Origin: Apoda limacodes
Lineage: Eukaryota; Arthropoda; Insecta; Lepidoptera; Limacodidae
DNA: 64,000 nt
Assembly: GCA_946406115.1 (NCBI GenBank)
Contig: OX291545.1
Coordinates: 3,224,001-3,288,000 of the forward strand
Direction: 5' to 3'
The notes below the pieces were generated by a model, which was not told where the DNA came from, ran no database searches, and saw only the letters and a program-made list of their open reading frames with translations. This document shows positions 33,222-45,524 of the stretch, one piece after another. Each line of letters opens with the position of its first letter. The first letter of the stretch is position 1. The translations under genes and the position numbers were made by a program.

Positions 33222-33500
33222 TCAATCAATCAATAACTTTATTTGCCTAGAATGTATTTGTATATACAGATTTTATCTAAACCTACTTTCTACACATTCA
33301 GTCTCAGTAAGTAGACATGTATTATACATTTCTGTAATAAAAATTAAATTCACACAACTTAAAAAATGACAATATTATGTAAACAAATTATTAATTAATA
33401 AAAGTACCTTTGTTATAACAAATTCAATTAAATATTAAATACTCCCTAACAGAATAAATATATTTATCACACAACCAACTGTTTAATTTTTTTTGTCGTG
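33222..33500 (-). repeat. Possible LINE 3' end (ATTG tail)
   Basis: On the minus strand the sequence ends CAAATAAAGTTATTGATTGA with more ATTGATT, i.e. a poly(A)-signal-like AATAAA followed by a short tandem tail, as in several LINE families. No coding remnant was found upstream, so this is tentative. Confidence 0.3.
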
Positions 33501-33565
33501 TGGTAAGTGGTACGAAAAGTAGTCAGAATTAATGATATTAGTTGACGGCTAAAAAGGTTTAATTA

Positions 33566-33880
33566 GGGGGGAGGACGGGGGGGGGGGGGTATTTTGGGTG
33601 CTTTCAATTTTCCTTTTAAAACAATCATATGGACCCTTTTTTGCAAAAAAAGGGGTTTTCTGACTCACCTTTTTTTAGGGGAGTCACAAAAGTGGGGAAT
33701 TTATATGGACTCCTTTTTGAAGAAAAAGAGGGGTTGCAACAGGGGTTTTTGTAACCCAATAGTTGAGAATCATATGAGGGGTCCATATGATTAAAAAGAA
33801 GGGAAAAAAAGAGGGGAACATATAACCCTTTTCAAAAAGAGGTCCATATGATTCTCCATAATGACTTTTGTGACTCCCGT
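33566..33880. repeat. G-run and inverted-repeat-rich locus
   Basis: A G-rich tract (33566-33589, including about 13 consecutive G) precedes a region where CATATGGACC-like words recur in both orientations (33626, 33701, 33771-33790, 33841). GGGAGTCACAAAAGT near 33678 pairs with ACTTTTGTGACTCCC near 33864. Homopolymer blocks of T, A and G alternate (CCCTTTTTTGCAAAAAAAGG). The whole can fold extensively. Small frames in it are not genes. Confidence 0.55.
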
Positions 33881-34084
33881 GCGGCATCTCGTCTCTAATG
33901 TTACCGACCACTTGATGCATGACGACTGCTAGCATACGACATTTGCCTAAAGAGGGGTTCTAAGAATACGAAAAACTATTTGCAAACGATATCCGCCATG
34001 TTTTTTCGACACATCTAGTTCAAACTAGTAGATCTATCGACTGAAACAGTTACCGCGATTAACAAGCCATGAGTAAATCAACAT

Positions 34085-34180
34085 ATCTCGAATTCGAGAT
34101 AATCTCTATCAATACGAGAATCAGGCCCCCGGGACCCAATTCTCACTTCACCCGAGATAATCTCGTATTAGAGATTATCT
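34085..34180. repeat. CGAGATAATCTC-type palindromes
   Basis: ATCTCGAATTCGAGAT at 34085-34100 is a perfect 16-bp palindrome. The adjacent AGATAATCTCTA..ATACGAGA segment (34097-34119) pairs with TCTCGTATTAGAGATTATCT at 34161-34180, with a 3-base insertion in the left arm. Possibly a small MITE end or a cluster of palindromic sites. Confidence 0.6.
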
Positions 34181-35154
34181 GGAAGGCACTATCTCGATTG
34201 TAAAATTTCGATCGTGGATATCATTTTCGCGTTTGCTGTATTCTCACTATCAATCGAAACAACCTTCGAACAAAATGTCGTTCGAAGCGGTGGAATGTTG
34301 CCATTGTAAACCGATTACGCTATGAGGTACGTTCCGTTGCACAGTTGTAGAGCGTTTTTAAAAACGCCTATTCTAATATGCTTCTTTTGATATATTAAAA
34401 AAGGGTTCGGTGACTACAAAATTTTTGAAGCAACATTTTACTTGTGTTTCATCATTATTAATAAGGAAATAATAAGTATAACTAAGTTTGTGAACTAAAT
34501 TCCTATTTCGAGAAATTGCTTTCATCTTTAAATGGAACGTATTTGGACACAAATAAAAAAAACTCTGTTTGTTTTTGTTGTGTGTTTTATTTGTTTATTT
34601 GGTTGAGAATTTTAGGTTTTTCTTATTTTTCAACGGTGTAATTATGTTTATTAAATATTTTCACATAAAATTACCACCTAGTATTATCAAAATACTACGC
34701 AGTACTAAAGATGGCGGTGCCGGACCTCAAACAGTGTATGTGATGTATCCTAGTGTTTGTTATGATGGAAATCAATAGAAATAGAAGAATATTATTGTCA
34801 TGGGCGACTTTGATAATTACGAAAATCGGCAAATCAATCAATTGAGAAAAGACTAATAATGTATTAAAGGTAAAAAATATCATATTTGCTAATATAAGTC
34901 TTTTTTTCGCCCTTTTAATTACTCTGATCTACATTTTAGACATTTACTTTAGATTTTAGAACATATAGTTTATGCTAGGAGTAGAATTAATGTTTAGAAC
35001 CCAATCATTTTAAACTAAATTTGTCATGATTCGAATGCGAGATGTAGTCTCGAACGGTCCCGACCACTCGAAGCAGTTAGAGCGGTTTGCGTTCGAGAAA
35101 TGTCGGATTTGACATTACCTGAATTGCTTAACTACATTTTCGTTCGAGAAAAGT
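34181..35154. other. AT-rich non-coding DNA
   Basis: Nothing recognised apart from TTCGAGAAA words near 35090 and 35143. Short frames on both strands lack motifs. Confidence 0.5.
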
Positions 35155-35451
35155 CTAAATTTGTACTTTTTTTCGAATTCGTGAGAATTGGCTCCCTGAA
35201 GTGACACTCGCGCGTTCTTTCTTGAAGAATCCCATACTATAGTCCTTAAAGAAAACCTTGGCAGCGAGCTCATTCCACAACCCAAGCGTTCGCGAGGAGA
35301 AGTTTCTCTGAAACCGCACTGTACGCGAACATTTCGGTTCTAAAGTGTGAGAATGAATCCAAGTTGATTCCGCAATGTACACCAAATTGTCATTGTAATT
35401 GTCATTTACAATTATTGCATTTATTAAATAGGCCCCTGATCGTGCTCTCAA
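35155..35451 (-). pseudogene. Jockey/CR1-like LINE C-terminal fragment
   Basis: The minus-strand frame includes IHSHTLEPKCSRTVRFQRNF, then LWNELAAKVFF and SMGFFKKE. This is the same C-terminal segment as in the LINE at 62.9-64 kb (HTLEPKWSRTMRFQRNF). The upstream part of the frame (INAIIVNDNYNDN) is unrelated, so either an insertion or the fragment border lies near 35345. Truncated on both sides. Confidence 0.7.
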
Positions 35452-36226
35452 GTACTCTCGACTCTTGTCGGCTTATGTAAAAAAATCTTTTTGGATAAAT
35501 TAAAAAACGTGTAGAAAAGTGATAGATAAGTTAAGGATCAGTCACTAACACAAATCTGCTGTTTATTAACTCACACAATACAACTATACAACTATAATTA
35601 AATAAAATAAATGTAGTGACTAACTCAATTTCAGGAAGTACGTTAAATATTTTTTGTGACTAACGCGATCTTTCGGCAGTATGTGGCACTTATTTTTTGC
35701 AACCGACGAGTAACTATTAAAAGTTATATTTCTGAGAAAACAATGTAAGATCTAAATGTTCGGGCCACATGTCAGGGCCGGAGACAGTAATTATAATTTT
35801 GTGTTGCTCTGTCGGCCGGTACTCCTCAGTTTTTGTATATTTTTTCTGCCGAAACCCGGGTGCCATTTTTTTATTTCTATTTCTATTATGCGGAGGCGAG
35901 AATACTTTCGTCCGGTCGATTTGACAAGTACTTTTAAATGGATTTTGTATTTTATTTGTAATTTTTTTGCATTGAAAGTGACGAATCGTAAACGGGATTT
36001 TTTTTCTAGTCAAAAAGGTTTTGGTAAGAATTACGTGAAGAATGTATAATTAATAACAGTAACAATAAGAATATCTTAACGTATCTACGAGTATGTCATG
36101 AGATATCGAAAAAGCAAATGAACATTTGTTCAGAATCTTCCTAATAAATACCTCAGTTATTTTTAATGCTTATTCTGAAAAACAACAAATGATTGTTAAG
36201 GATATCAAAGATTGTGTGTATGATAC
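35452..36226. other. Non-coding DNA, nothing recognised
   Basis: Opposed open frames at 35717-36049 overlap on both strands without a domain. Nothing else was seen. Confidence 0.45.
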
Positions 36227-36420
36227 TTGCCTGGCTTTTGCCTGCGGTTTCGCCCGCGCGAATTTATTATATACTTCATTATATTATTATATACTAAGGT
36301 TACTTGCTATGACAAGCTATATCCATAGCTATTGTTATTACAGAAGGAAATTTTGAATTGTCCGACATAAAATGTACCCTATTTGATAATTCAAGGTATA
36401 AGCTATCCCCATTCCAAATT
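36227..36420 (-). mobile_element. Helitron-like 3'-end remnant
   Basis: CTGGCTTTTGCCTGCGGTTT followed by CGCCCGCGCG is close to the reverse complement of the usual 3' end of the lepidopteran Helitron-like repeat (GCGGGC..AGCTAGT). The diagnostic CTAG is mutated to CTGG, and the rest is too decayed to delimit. Confidence 0.4.
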
Positions 36421-36744
36421 TTAGCCAATGGGCCTGGTTTTTGTAGCGTGAAGTAGTAACCAGGTCCAAACTTAGAAGGCCAGGACCCTAGGAACTTGGT
36501 ATTTGCAGCCCCTTCCCGATCTCGAAATCGTTCAATTTTGCTTTACCACCTCAATAGTATAAAGAAGATAATACTTTAAATAGCATTATAGAAAATTGTG
36601 GATTTAACAAATAAAGTCGTTTTTTGCCGTAAAGTAAAAAAGTAATGTAATTTCAACCCAGACATAAATTTCAAATTCCATTAACCACAACGATTTATCT
36701 TTATACCCCGAGTTGCCCAAGTGTACATAAAGTCCTGCAGCACC

Positions 36745-36820
36745 CCTGTTTGCGCAAGCACGCACACGTGTGCGCTCGTGCACGCAAGCACGCACACGGC
36801 ACACATGCGCGCGCGCAGGT
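36745..36820. repeat. Alternating purine-pyrimidine CA/CG tract
   Basis: CGCAAGCACGCACACGTGTG repeats with variation and ends in ATGCGCGCGCGCAGG. Long stretches alternate purine and pyrimidine, the pattern favouring left-handed DNA. The 66-residue minus-strand frame across it is an artefact. Confidence 0.7.
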
Positions 36821-37314
36821 ACCGAACGTTAATTGCCTTCGTATGTTCAATGTTCATAAAGTTTCTACCTGGAGCTTAGAGTCAGGTCGGATGCGAACGT
36901 ACTTAAGTGCAACTTAGACGTGTTTTAACCTCACTTATTCATGTGAGAGTTTAAAATAAATAAATCTGTGATTCAGATCAGTAAATTGCAGACGCGCTAA
37001 AATATCAAAAATCAATGAATAATGTGAAACGCGGATATTTCTTTATGAAAACATTAGACTTTTTTCAAAATTAAAATAAGTACATAAAATTGGGATAAAT
37101 ACATAAAAATTGTACCTTAGCACAAAACTCAGCCGCTAGTAGGTTTATCTGGAAATTGTTGCGTAGGTACCTTACTTTAACTTACCTTACATATACATGC
37201 CAAAATACTAAGCGACAAGCGAATAGCCTTGTTACCTTTTTCATGATTGCATTCTTATTTACCGCAAGTCTCAAAAAACTCTTTTCAATACCAACTGTAA
37301 AAACTGGTAACGTA

Positions 37315-37430
37315 AATTTTTTTTTCGCGGGATTTTTTTATTTATTTAAGCCAGGCAAACAAGCCGACGGCCCGCGTGATGGTAAGCTGTCACCGCAGCT
37401 TATAACGCACAAGTGCTTTTTACTTTTCCA
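37315..37430 (-). repeat. LINE 3'-tail fragment
   Basis: The words GGCAAACAAGCCGACGGCCC and GTGATGGTAAGCTGTCACCG match the 3' untranslated tail of the LINE at 62.88-63.0 kb (GGCAAACAAGCTTACGGTCC..CTGATGGTAAGCGGTCACCG). The T-rich run on the left is the poly(A) tail seen from the plus strand. No coding part remains. Confidence 0.6.
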
Positions 37431-39300
37431 AAAATAAAAAAATGCTGTCAAAATTTGTTTATTTCCTTTTTACAACTGTTTAGAAAAACAGTCGTTTAAC
37501 ACACGTTAACACTGTCATTTTAACTCATTGCAACCTTTGGCTCGAAATCTGAACTTGCCGTAATTTAACAGATTTCCCTCACTTATAATGAAATGAACTT
37601 TAAAATTTTTATACCTACGTTATGTATAATACCATGACAATAAATTAATAGACAGAGTCTTGCGTATCATTTCTTAAAGTATGATTTACATCAAATGTGT
37701 TCCTATCCCTGAACACGGGGATAATTCTAAACCTACACAAACACTCTTTGGATTTTTTAGCATCACATAAAAATACTAGAAAACCGATTTTGATGCTATT
37801 TCTATTGTTCGAAAAACACTTAAAACTGCGTTAAATTGTTATTACGGACATTCGGCCTTCTGTCTAGTCTTTTACTTATACATATATGGCTGCCTATTTT
37901 ACAAAGAAATAATGTATTAATTCATCTCCAGTCTTTGTTTAACTACATAAAGTTAGTTAATTACTCTCACTCATGACTGATCTTAACTTTAAACAATCAA
38001 CTTCTAGTTTAATTATTTTACATTAAATAGGATTTAATAATTTATTTGATTTTGTGACTGTGTCTCCCTTTTTTAAATATCTAAATGTTAACCCCACACG
38101 CTAGCTAGAACTGATATGAGTGTTAGTTACATAACACCGTTAAACACAACCCTAACATAACCTAACTTAAGCCGGCTAAACCTAGGTGTAAATTCATTTC
38201 GGCTTTTAGTCGTAACATTTGCTAAAAATGTTAATGGAATTTGCTAAAACCACAGTTTCATCTTAGATAAAAAACACATGTTGCCACATCCAATAAAACG
38301 TTCTAACATCTCCCAACTTCAAACAAAACCTTATTAGAATAAACGAAACTAAATCACAAAAGTATCACTGTCCTATTTCGACACTACACCGCCAGACAGA
38401 GACGGATTTGTGCGATGTTGTGTGTCGTAATATTATAGTACAGGGCCGCATTGTCGTGTACCTGCTCCGAGACCCATAGGTAATTTTTAATTGACACAAA
38501 AACTCGACCCGCCCGATTTATACGGAATTTATCTTTTATTACACGTATTTGTTACTATACATGAGAGTGTGTGCGTGGGCTTACAGGGACATTATTCTTC
38601 TAAAGCGGGTTTTGTTAAAAAAGTGTTAGGGTCAATACTGTTCAAAAATTAAAGCAGTTTTAACTTGTGCTTTTTAGATATTAATTGTGTTAAGGTAATT
38701 TTTACTTTCAACTTATGAAAATGTATGTTAAATAATGTTTCTTTAGTTTTATGTTCAGTTTTTATTGGTTTATACAGAATACATTAATTATTTACTAAGT
38801 GACATAATGCATGATAAGATCTCGAATTGATTTTACCGGAATGTTCACACAGGTAGGTAGGTACTCAGATTTGCTATACGATACAAACTGACGCATAAAG
38901 TATGTAATTTCGAATATAAATAATATTATTCATTAGATAGTAAAATTTTATTTATTTTCTCTACAATAATTGTTCGTATTTTTATTTAATGATGAATTAA
39001 CTTTCTAATGCTTATATAGTAATTTAAAAGCTAACGAATTATTTAAAATTTTGATATGTTATGAAACTTTATTATTAGCAAACAAGTATAGTTATTGGGG
39101 TCCAAAGAATTTAAATAATGTATTTTTTCTCGTTTCTGTATTTTAATTTCTGTCTGCTTGTCTGTTTGATTGTTTAAAATTGTTTACTATTTCTAAAAGT
39201 TTAGTAAGTAAAAGTACAACACATATTAAGTATAGGTATATCATTTATTGCAACATAACGATTTCTCTTAAGGCGTTGGGAGTCACAGTTGTGAATACTA
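37431..39300. other. AT-rich non-coding DNA
   Basis: No gene, RNA or array was recognised. CCTAACATAACCTAAC near 38152 is not a telomeric array. Confidence 0.55.
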
Positions 39301-39354
39301 TTAATATAGTAATAAAACATCAACTTTTAATATAAAACACAATTTATTTTCACA

Positions 39355-39600
39355 TGTCGAGTTGCGGTCGATCCCAGATTGTTTGGAGCGCACAGGTAGA
39401 CGCGCCCAAACAATGCCTGCTACGGCTGCTCCAAATCGGTCGCAAAAACCCGGTAATGAGCGCACTGTCGGCGATAATGGCACGCCATTGTCTATGGGTT
39501 GGCGAGTTGCTCCCGCACGCACGCAAAAAATACTATTTAAAAGTTACTACACGTTTTTGCTGCACGTTTACTACACTGGTGCACTACCGCCATAGCGTTA
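39355..39600. other. GC-rich patch with a hairpin
   Basis: ATTGTTTGG at 39378-39386 and CCAAACAAT at 39406-39414 form a 9-bp stem. Frames of 108, 77 and 73 residues overlap on both strands, so coding is not supported. Unassigned. Confidence 0.3.
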
Positions 39601-41045
39601 AAGGAATTCAGAGAAGAAAAAAATCGTATTGGTTAAGGGACGGAGTGTATGTACACATCTATTTGACTAGTGAAATGTAACATGTGATATATTTACAGAA
39701 ATAGAAAACCTATAATATGATTTTTAAACCTCCGACGTAAAAACAAAGGAGTGTAATAAGTTTTAAGATTATATCTGCGTGTTTGTTTGTTTATTCATAG
39801 CCGTAAAAATCTGAAACACTTTTATGAGTCTCCTGACATATAACACTTTAGTTCTATTCTTCTCTTCTGACCAACCACTTTAGTCCTGCACTACATGAGC
39901 GGTGCTGGTGGTGAGACCATCGTTGCTTTATATATGTACCATATGTCGCAGATTGGCCGACCAGGGACAGAATAACATACCCTCTGTGCTAGTTCTTCAC
40001 AAACTACGCATGCAGTACGTCAGAAGTGGGGAAGTTTTCTTGTTATTACAACTTACTTACAATCGACCTGATCTGTGACACAGAGATAATAGATGTAGAA
40101 TTTTTTTACCCCATTAATGCAAATAATCTAATGGTCCACCTGATGGTAAGCTCTATAAATATTTTTATCGTGATCAGAAGTTCCCATGAAAATAGACTGT
40201 TATGGAGATATGGATTTTAGAAAACTATTTCTTAACGTTGCGACGCAGCAACAGAAAATCAAACTTTAATATTGACGTCCGAAATTGAATCGTCTGATGA
40301 CGAACTTTATGATCAGAAAACAAATCATTTTTCCTCATTTTGTTTGTAACTAGGCACTTAAAAATTCTGTCACAACGTACGCATATAACTAGGTACTGTA
40401 GCAACGCTCGCATATAATTATAATAAGCTTAAACCTTTGTTTACTTGATTAAGTCAATTATATGTACGGTAGGTTAGGTACTCATTTAGATAAGTAACTT
40501 AATGAAAGGTAAACTTATTCTTGTGTCTATCAACTCCAAATTTCTCCAAAACACTTAAAGTCCAAGTTACATGTACACACATCATATTGGCACTTATAAC
40601 TTTCGGGTTCCTCCCACGCCTTATTTTAGCGATGTCATTGAACGATGTGGGTTAGTATTACTATTATCTTTAATGTATTCTTGACTCTATGAGAATCATA
40701 ATCTTATTGGTCGTACACAGCACTAATTACCATTTAACTTAAAAACAACCAAACTAATTCCAACGGGACTTTCACCTCGCCACGACGATACACGGACAGT
40801 ACTTGTATATATTATAACAAAGTGGCCTTGCAACAAGTTTTTTTTAAAAGAAGCAATAATAATGCTAATAAGCAAACAGGCACATATGATAATAAAATAC
40901 TTTACGAAACAAATCTTAATGAAGAAACCGATAAAGTGCTCAAATAAAGTCGAATGTAGGATAAGACAATAAACCATTGTACGTGTGAATATAAAGCTAC
41001 GATAGCGCACTGAAGGTGGTAGGGAGAATATATATAAGATATTTT
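39601..41045 (-). other. Non-coding DNA with one short LINE tail remnant
   Basis: At about 40096-40152, TGCAAATAATCTAATGGTCC followed by ACCTGATGGTAAGC is a worn copy of the LINE 3' tail seen at 37.3 and 62.9 kb. The rest shows nothing. The 122-residue frame at 40723-41091 runs mostly through non-homologous AT-rich DNA. Confidence 0.45.
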
Positions 41046-41515
41046 GCCGACTCATCAAAAATCTAATAAAGTCTTTCTTGAAGAACCCCATACTGTAGTC
41101 CTTAAAGAAAACCTTGGCATAGAGCTGATTTTACAATCTAAGCGTTCGCGGGAGGAAGTTTCTCTGAAACCGTACTGTATATGACCATTTAGGTTCTAAG
41201 TTGTGAGGATGAATTCCCTGACGATTTAGACTTAAGAGTTCGACATGGCTGCTGAGTTTGGGATCGTCGACAATTCTCACATCCGTCCCGCCCGTCGGTG
41301 AACCAAGTCAAAAGGACTAAGCTGGTATCAGGATGCACTCGCCCAGAGATGGCAGCAGTAATCCATATAAGGCCGGACTTGCGATTTGTAATGCAGCAAA
41401 CTTTGCCCCGAGGTGGAATACTGCTTCGTTCTTTTGAGTACACCAAGTTTTTTGGACGCCAGCTTCACCTTATCTTGCAAATGATCTTGGAACTGAACAT
41501 CGTCTGAAGATTGGA
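41046..41515 (-). pseudogene. Jockey/CR1-like LINE C-terminal fragment
   Basis: The DNA closely parallels 62990-63540: TCTTTCTTGAAGAACCCCAT, GTTCGCGGGAGGAAGTTTCT, GAATTCTCAC-like and CCAGCTTCACCTTATCTTGC segments occur in the same order. On the minus strand it encodes pieces of the domain following the RT (RRA..., LSL.., RF.RNFLP). Frames are broken (40723-41091 and 41189-41446). It starts and ends abruptly and is an old truncated insertion. Confidence 0.75.
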
Positions 41516-44084
41516 CAACTGTCCTTAAATACCTATAATACTTTGTAATTTAATACAACTGTCACATATACGTATAAGAATATCTTATGAAAAAATGAAA
41601 TACGATTCTGTGTTGTGCAAAAAAAACGTTGCATGATCTCATACTTCGTCGGATAGACAAGTAAACTTTCTCGGGTGATTTGATGACTTAAACGCGTCTG
41701 TCATCTTAATGCAATGAACTGTAACTTCCTATGTCGTATAATTGGCTAACAATCACTTCTCCATTACTATTTTAATTGGTATTTTAAATTGATATTAATC
41801 TAATTTACAACCGGCTCGCTTCAAAACTTTATAGTTGTTAGACAATGTTTTAAATTAAAAATGTCTTCTTTCATTTTATCACTTCGAATTTAAATTAAGT
41901 TTGGAATTTGGTAATGGCAATCGGAGAGCAGCGCCCACCGTGATCTTACAGAGGAGCGTGCATTCTCATCTCCTCTAGATTAATAAGAACGCGTCCACAC
42001 TGCGCGGTGCGGCGCGGTTTGCGAAGTGTTATACGATGCTAAGCTTTTCAAATTAGGTTTTCAGCCTTTAAGGAAAATCCAATAACCTGGATATATTAGA
42101 TAACAGTTTGAAAAGTATGGAAGTGGTGTCAGTATTTAATAGGTTAATAGCCACCAAAAATATTTAAATTAATTAATGTGACAACAAAATAATTCTATTT
42201 GAACTACCTTAAAATCGATCTGTTTGTATAAAATACTGTGTACTGTCAGACAGAATGACTAATTGATCGACGCCGAGTCGTAAGAAACGTCGTCTAGTAA
42301 TCTTTCCCCCTAAATGTCAATTTTTATTTGAAGTTGAAGCCATTGACAGTGGTACCTATTTAGCTTTCTGATTAGAAGTAAGGATTGACTTGTTCAGTCT
42401 TTTTAAATTTTTAAAGCTTAAAGGTAAAAGAAGTTGGGTGATACTGTTAGATTTTATTATAAGTAGGTATTATAAGTAGGTATATATAAGTAGGTATATA
42501 TGGTTTTATTCTTCTGTGATTTGGATATTTACAAAATACATAAATTTTTTATTTATATAGTCGCGGTTGAGATAGAATTGTTTAAGATTGTGAACTATTA
42601 TAGCGAAATCTAATGCAATTTATTTGTAATTATATTTAATGAGGGGGATGCCCGCGTGGACACAGCCTTAGAGATTTAGTTGTCTAATAAAGTTTCAAAT
42701 ACAATATTTTATGCTTTTCTTGCTAAAAAATACTAATAGCTATAAAACTATTTAATTATTTTACAAGATATTTAATTTCTGATTCTTTCAATTGTCCAGA
42801 GGAAATTTTATGTGCGGATTTGATTGCTTATCTGTTGAGTTATTTGGTTATATTGTATAGGTATTGACACAGAATAAGAAATAATACGCAGACGAGTTTA
42901 TGGTATTCATGTGGTAGAAGAGGGGCGCTTTTCGTTGTGCCAAAATCGTGCTGACCAAGCGTCACTGAAAGTTTTCAGGAGTATTGGTATTATAAAGATA
43001 GATAGATAGAGTAAAATTTTTGTCCCAATATTGAAATTTTGATGACTTTTGCAATAATTTAACGGCAGCAGACTAAGGATAAATCGTTCAAATGTTTCAA
43101 TTTTTTGTTAGTATAAGGCACAAATTGTGTCTTTCTCGTACCCTAATGACTTAGGGTCGTGACCATATGTGCTTGTGCATGTGCTCATGATCGTTTTGTG
43201 CACAAGAACTTTTAAGTCAATGTGCGGATTTTAGTCATCTTAATAAATATGTACTCCTAATTGAATACTTTCTTTGTCATAGTAAATTATATCAACTTAA
43301 TCAATATGCAAGTTTAATATTTGTAAGTTTCTTATTGTAAATAATATACAAAAACAATAGAAGGAATGTAATGGACTTTACTTTGCCCTGGAGTTACACA
43401 ACAATTTGCGTCTGCTTATTTTGTTATTTATTCCAAACTCAGTCTATCATTTTCTTTGCCCTAATTTAATAAACTAAAACAAGTTACATACAATAATCTA
43501 AAATCAAAACGATATCGAAACAGAAATAATTACTAAATAAAAATAATAATAGTGTATTATTTTATAATATATTTAAATAAAATTCTATATTATTAAGTAT
43601 TCAATCATTATCAGCCGAGATGAGTCAAAATCTTACAAAATACTAATATTTAAATAAATTTATTGGTAATGTCCTAGTTGTCAATGATATTAAGTAGGTT
43701 TTACTATCGAATAGTTGATTTTTGTACATAAATAAATATCGTTTCTTGTTACTTTAAATGTAAACTAGTTTCGATCCGACAGTCATTAGGTCACTGTTGT
43801 GTCTGAGTCTGTTGGCGACGTAGTTGTTTGACACAAAGGAGGTCTGTGGCAAGGGGCCCATATTCACGACTTACGCTACTGAATACACATCAGGCAAAAT
43901 TACGAAAATCAGGTATCAAGTAATTACTAGTTCATTATGCAGGTCTTACAGATGTAACCGATATTGTAACCGACCCGACTTGGCTTGTGTCATCTACATG
44001 ACCGAGTAATACTATTTCGAGACAGAGCCTGTACGTACAGCCCACTGATTAGTATGCAGTTTTTTATGTATTAGGTATAATATA
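41516..44084. other. AT-rich non-coding DNA
   Basis: A small TAAGTAGGTATA repeat occurs at about 42460-42501 (three to four loose copies). Nothing else was recognised. The open frame at 43824-44009 has no domain. Confidence 0.5.
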
Positions 44085-44620
44085 CAGTACTTCACCTCGG
44101 GGCAAAGGCTTTACAAGTCGCAAGTCCGGCGCCATATGGAGAACTGCTGCCATCTCGGAGCGGGTGCATCGGAATAGCAGCTTGGCCCTTGTGACTTGGT
44201 TCAACGGCGAGCAGAGAGAATCATCGACGATCAAACTCACTTGCCGTATCGAAAGAGACTTTGCCTTCCTGTGTGTGTTCTACCGCTTGTATAATGGGAT
44301 GTGTTCTGAGGAATTTTTCGAAACGATGCCCACTACCTACGCTTCTTTCTAACATCGCACCGCTCGCCATCGGCAGGGAATTCATCCTCACACCTTAGAA
44401 CCCAAATGGTCACGTACAGTGCGGTTTCAGAGGCATTTCCTCTCACGAACGCTCAGGTCGTGGAATGAGCTCACTGCTATAAGGTGTTTTTGAGGACTAC
44501 GTTATAGGGTTCCTCAAGAAAAAAGTTATTAGATATTTGAAGGGTTAAACACACGCGAGTGATGCCCCGAGTGTTTTAAGACGATACGGCCTCCGACCAT
44601 AGGTGAACAGATAAACTGTT
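44085..44620 (+). pseudogene. Jockey/CR1-like LINE C-terminal fragment, plus orientation
   Basis: It encodes the same domain as the other copies: CRIERDFAFLCVFYRLYNG, MCSEEFFETMPTT, then (after a stop) HRQGIHPHTLEPKWSRTVRF and LWNELTA in shifting frames. The orientation is opposite to the copy at 41.0-41.5 kb, so the two point away from each other across about 2.6 kb. Stops and frameshifts show it is dead. Confidence 0.75.
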
Positions 44621-45462
44621 AGAGCCTTATTGAGCCTCAGAAAGGTGGCAGCTCAGGACCGGACATTGCGGAGACATCATCAACAGTGAGCGATGATGAT
44701 GGTGACATAATACCCAAACGACTGAAGTGAGGCAGAAGTGCATCTGTTTGCTGTGTCAAATGTTCTGGGTTCAATTCTTAATAGGGCAACAAAAAGTCAC
44801 AATAGTTGTCTGAAGTCTTTAGACCGATTGTGTAACTCCAACGGTAATTGTTTTGAAGTTCACTAGCAGTACCTAACTTAGGAACTGAATTGAACGGCAC
44901 AAAACACAATACTACACCTATCACACAGCGCAATTGTAATGGGCTTGAAAACAGTTACCTTTGGAGTTACACAATCAACTTTTGCAACACTATATTATAT
45001 TGAATCTTTTAGAAACAAGTATGCTTTTAATATAAATTACTAAAAAGATATTGAGGTAAAGAATCATTCAAAAATTATTAAAAGGGAAAATAAATATAAT
45101 TAGATTGTTTGTAAATTTTTGTGTAAATTGATTGCGGGTCTCCCTCAATTGTATACATTATATAGTGTATTTAATATATGTAAATGTCACCCATTAGCCG
45201 AGTTCAATATATTCAGTCTGTTGGTCGGTCGGTCTGTCTGTCGAGCGCAACCCACTACTATTGCCACATTGTTATCGTTAACGGGACACACAGATCAATG
45301 TTATCTATCAGTTATTTAAATTTCACGAAAAAAGTATGTTTTCGGTATGTTTACAAAAAAGTGTCTTTGTAAATGAGTTGTGTGAATTGTATTTGCAATC
45401 ACGAGCTGACGACTCAATGTTGAGGTGAGGCATTACACGACTTAAACGAAAATTACTACTTA
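44621..45462. other. Non-coding DNA, nothing recognised
   Basis: A GCATCTGTTTGCTGTGTCAA stretch and short frames around 45119-45372 have no recognisable domain. Confidence 0.5.
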
Positions 45463-45524
45463 TATAGGTACTAGGTGATGTAAGTATAGGTACTAGGTGA
45501 TGTAAGTATAGGTACTAGGTGAGG
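45463..45524 (+). repeat. 22-bp minisatellite, ~2.8 copies
   Basis: TATAGGTACTAGGTGATGTA plus AG is repeated twice perfectly, then a third, partial unit ends in GAGGTG. Confidence 0.9.

Noticed and set aside
36604..36804. 66-residue Cys/Arg-rich minus-strand frame
   Set aside because: Produced by the CA/CG alternating tract.
38140..38185. Telomere-like CCTAA words
   Set aside because: Only irregular CCTAACATAACCTAACTTA; no ordered (TTAGG)n array as in insect telomeres.
40723..41091. 122-residue minus-strand frame as an intact gene
   Set aside because: Only its first few residues overlap the LINE fragment; the rest is hydrophobic translation of AT-rich DNA.
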